32,377 bases of DNA from Roseburia sp. CAG:309 (GTDB lineage: Bacteria > Bacillota > Clostridia > Lachnospirales > Lachnospiraceae): positions 1 through 32,377 of the forward strand of contig FR894004.1 of the NCBI GenBank assembly GCA_000434115.1, read 5' to 3'. Each line of letters starts with the position of its first letter. Position 1 is the first letter of the stretch. This document shows positions 30,358 through 32,377 of the stretch, piece by piece. Position numbers and translations under genes: made by a program. Below the pieces are notes generated by a model, which was not told the origin of the DNA, did no database searches, and saw only the letters and a program-made list of their open reading frames with translations.

Positions 30358-32377
30358 ATGAACAATAGCAGAGAAGATTATGTATTTGGCTTGGATATTG
30401 GTACAAGAAGTATTGTTGGGACCGTTGGTTATCGTATCGGGACGGACCGTTTTGTTGTTGTGGCACAAAAATCTCTGGAGCATACGACGCGTGCCGTGAT
30501 CGATGGACAGATTCACGATATCGCCACGGTGGCAGATGAGATCGCTTGTGTGAAAAAGCAGCTGGAGGTGGAAATCGGGCAGAAACTGACGAATGTCAGT
30601 ATTGCGGCTGCCGGCCGTGTGCTGAAGACAGAGACGGTGTATGTGGAACACGAAATGCAGTCGGAGACCCGGGTGACCCAAGAACATATTCATTCACTTG
30701 ACAGCATAGCGGTAGAAAAGGCATATGACCGCATTCGCCAGCAGAATGACCATAAAGGCAAACATTTTTACTGCGTCGGATATTCGCCGGTAAAATATTA
30801 TCTGAATGGATATCCGATGGAGATGATCGAAAAACATATGGCATTGTCCATCGGTGTGGAGATGATTGCAACATTTTTGCCGGATGAAGTCGTAGACGGA
30901 TTGTATCAGGCGGTCGAGGATGCCGGACTGCATGTGGCAAGTTTGACATTGGAGCCGATTGCGGCAATCAATGTGGCGATTCCGGAGCGGTTCCGCCTTT
31001 TGAATATTGCATTGGTCGATGTAGGAGCCGGTACGTCTGATATTTCTGTCGTTAAGGAAGGCAGCGTCATTGCCTTTGGCATGATGCCGCTGGCAGGAGA
31101 CGAGATCACGGAAGCAATCGCGAAGCGGTATCTGACTGATTTTGAGACGGCTGAGAAAGCCAAAAAAGCCGCCGACGGGAAAAAAATGGTAACTTTTAAA
31201 GATATCATGGGTGAAACAGTCAAGGTTTCTCGGGAAGAGATTCATGAAGTGGCTGCGCAGGCGATAGATTCGATCGTGAGTAACGTCGCACAGAAGATCA
31301 TCGAATTAAATGGCAATAGTCCGGTCAGCGCGGTGTTTGTCGTCGGAGGAGGCGGAAAAATGCCGGGCTTTACGGAAAAACTGGCGGTTAAGCTGAATCT
31401 GCCGGAAAACCGAGTGGCGATCCGTGGTGCCGAGGTATTGCAGCAGATTGATTTTAGCGCAACGAATGTGAAAAAAGATTCCACTCTTGTGACACCGATT
31501 GGAATCTGTCTGGAATATTATGAGCAGAAGAGCAGTTTTATTTATGTAAAAGTAAATGAAGAACGCGTGAAAATATACGATAATGGAAAAGCGACGGTTT
31601 TGGATGCCTGTATTCATGCCGGATTTGCGCAGGACAGCCTGTTTCCTTCCCGTGGGGACAGCGTGCATTATAAACTCAATGGAGAAGAGCGCGAAGCCAA
31701 GGGATATCTTGGGGAAGCGGCAGAAGTGGCAGTAAATGGAAAAGAGACGAATCTGAACCAGCTGCTGCAGGAAGAAGACCAGGTGCGTATCAAGCCTGCG
31801 ACAAAAGGCGAGCGGGCACATTTGACACTTGGCCGCATCAAGGAGTGCCAAAAGAAGATAAGTGTTCTCTTTTTTGGCGAGAAACTGGAATATCCGGTCA
31901 AAGTGTATGTCAATGGAAAGCCGCAGGATGACCGGTATGTGGTTCGTGAAGATGACCGGATTTCGGTGGATGAGACATGTCGGATCGCCGAATTGTTTGA
32001 GTATAAAAAGATACCTGAGCGGGATGATATTTTACTGAATGGCGAGGATACCACATGTACCCACCGGGTGACCGATGGGGATGAGGTGGAACCGGTACCG
32101 CAGATCAAGCAGCCGCTAAAACCACCGAAACTATTGGAACCGCCGAAAAAGACACCGACCTCTACGGTAGTGGAAGATCTGGTAAAAGAAGCACAGAAGC
32201 AAGCGGAGGAACCGGCAGAAGATCCGTTACTGGCTCCGCCGAAACCACTGCCTTCCTGGGCAGCAGATCTGCCATTTATGACAAAAAATCATGTAATGCA
32301 GGAAGAACCGGTGACTGTTGTGCAGAACACGGTTTTGCAGGAGGAGAAGGCAGAACCGGCGCCTGCGGCAGCAACCC
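30358..32377 (+). CDS. FtsA-like actin-fold ATPase with C-terminal repeats (3' truncated by the window)
   Basis: Open from the ATG at 30358 to the window edge: 673 residues visible, no stop. GAGGG 7 bases upstream favours this ATG over the in-frame ATG at 30352. The FtsA/PilM-like core (about 1-385) shows the phosphate-1 loop VFGLDIGTRSIVG, phosphate-2 LVDVGAGTSDISVV (about 220-233) and adenosine loop VFVVGGGGKMPGF (about 325-337), with an SHS2-like insertion. After it, about 400-585, come serial small domains, each with an xxNGxx strand and a later (D/E)D(Q/R)(V/I) or GDxV strand: KLNGEEREA, VAVNGKETN, VYVNGKPQD and ILLNGEDTT, resembling beta-grasp repeats. From about 590 it is Pro/Glu/Lys-rich and probably disordered. 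No ftsZ is adjacent. The role is probably cell division or envelope assembly, but it is larger than classical FtsA (about 420 residues). Confidence 0.85.
   Translation, partial: MNNSREDYVFGLDIGTRSIVGTVGYRIGTDRFVVVAQKSLEHTTRAVIDGQIHDIATVADEIACVKKQLEVEIGQKLTNVSIAAAGRVLKTETVYVEHEMQSETRVTQEHIHSLDSIAVEKAYDRIRQQNDHKGKHFYCVGYSPVKYYLNGYPMEMIEKHMALSIGVEMIATFLPDEVVDGLYQAVEDAGLHVASLTLEPIAAINVAIPERFRLLNIALVDVGAGTSDISVVKEGSVIAFGMMPLAGDEITEAIAKRYLTDFETAEKAKKAADGKKMVTFKDIMGETVKVSREEIHEVAAQAIDSIVSNVAQKIIELNGNSPVSAVFVVGGGGKMPGFTEKLAVKLNLPENRVAIRGAEVLQQIDFSATNVKKDSTLVTPIGICLEYYEQKSSFIYVKVNEERVKIYDNGKATVLDACIHAGFAQDSLFPSRGDSVHYKLNGEEREAKGYLGEAAEVAVNGKETNLNQLLQEEDQVRIKPATKGERAHLTLGRIKECQKKISVLFFGEKLEYPVKVYVNGKPQDDRYVVREDDRISVDETCRIAELFEYKKIPERDDILLNGEDTTCTHRVTDGDEVEPVPQIKQPLKPPKLLEPPKKTPTSTVVEDLVKEAQKQAEEPAEDPLLAPPKPLPSWAADLPFMTKNHVMQEEPVTVVQNTVLQEEKAEPAPAAAT

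Noticed and set aside
1..32377. CRISPR arrays, insertion sequences, prophage, tRNA or rRNA genes
   Set aside because: No regular spaced repeats, transposase or phage genes, and no cloverleaf or rRNA-like stretches were found on either strand.

Overview
The window looks like chromosomal DNA from a Gram-positive anaerobe of the Clostridia, most likely a Lachnospiraceae-type gut Firmicute. The evidence is strong purine-rich Shine-Dalgarno sites, consensus sigma-A promoters, the rpmB / Asp23-family / DAK2-family gene order, a GerW (YtfJ) sporulation gene, a LeuA of the long type and a giant acyl-CoA dehydratase activase. I see no prophage, insertion sequence, CRISPR array, tRNA or rRNA. This assignment rests on gene content and not on a database search.

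Layout. 1-4946 (+): the 3' part of a KdpD-type sensor kinase, KdpE, a Na/phosphate cotransporter with a PhoU tail, and a cation/proton antiporter with two RCK_C domains; the genes overlap or nearly touch. 5122-8739 (+): own promoter, two unrecognised membrane proteins, then cdaA (c-di-AMP synthase) and cdaR. 8834-10525 (+): leuA with its own promoter. 10526-10748: two back-to-back gene-end hairpins whose loops carry the same 23-base unit in inverted orientation. 10749-14963 (-): a 1404-residue activase/dehydratase-like protein. 15161-15712 (+): a LysM protein. 15763-15952: a 190-bp imperfect inverted repeat of unknown nature. 16033-24090 (+): an apparent seven-gene operon (CorA-like transporter, rhomboid-like protein with a zinc ribbon, a two-module GT-C/PMT glycosyltransferase, two unrecognised proteins, DUF2953 protein, GerW). 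24230-32377 (+): rpmB, Asp23-family protein, DAK2/FakA-like protein, polA, coaE, and a 3'-truncated FtsA-like ATPase. A 46-codon membrane peptide lies on the minus strand between rpmB and the Asp23 gene.

Working together. The first 9 kb reads as an ion and turgor neighbourhood: a potassium-type two-component system, an antiporter with the domain class known to bind c-di-AMP in other Firmicutes, and the c-di-AMP synthase itself. The 16-24 kb operon is envelope-oriented (Mg transport, membrane quality control, protein or polymer glycosylation) and ends in sporulation-associated genes. The last 8 kb is housekeeping: ribosome, lipid/acyl phosphate metabolism, replication/repair, CoA synthesis and an FtsA-family ATPase.

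Most interesting signals: the REP/BIME-like loop units in gene-end hairpins, the 190-bp rod-like inverted repeat before corA, the c-di-AMP/potassium clustering with two unknown membrane partners, the PMT-GT-C-discoidin fusion, and the FtsA-like protein with serial small domains.
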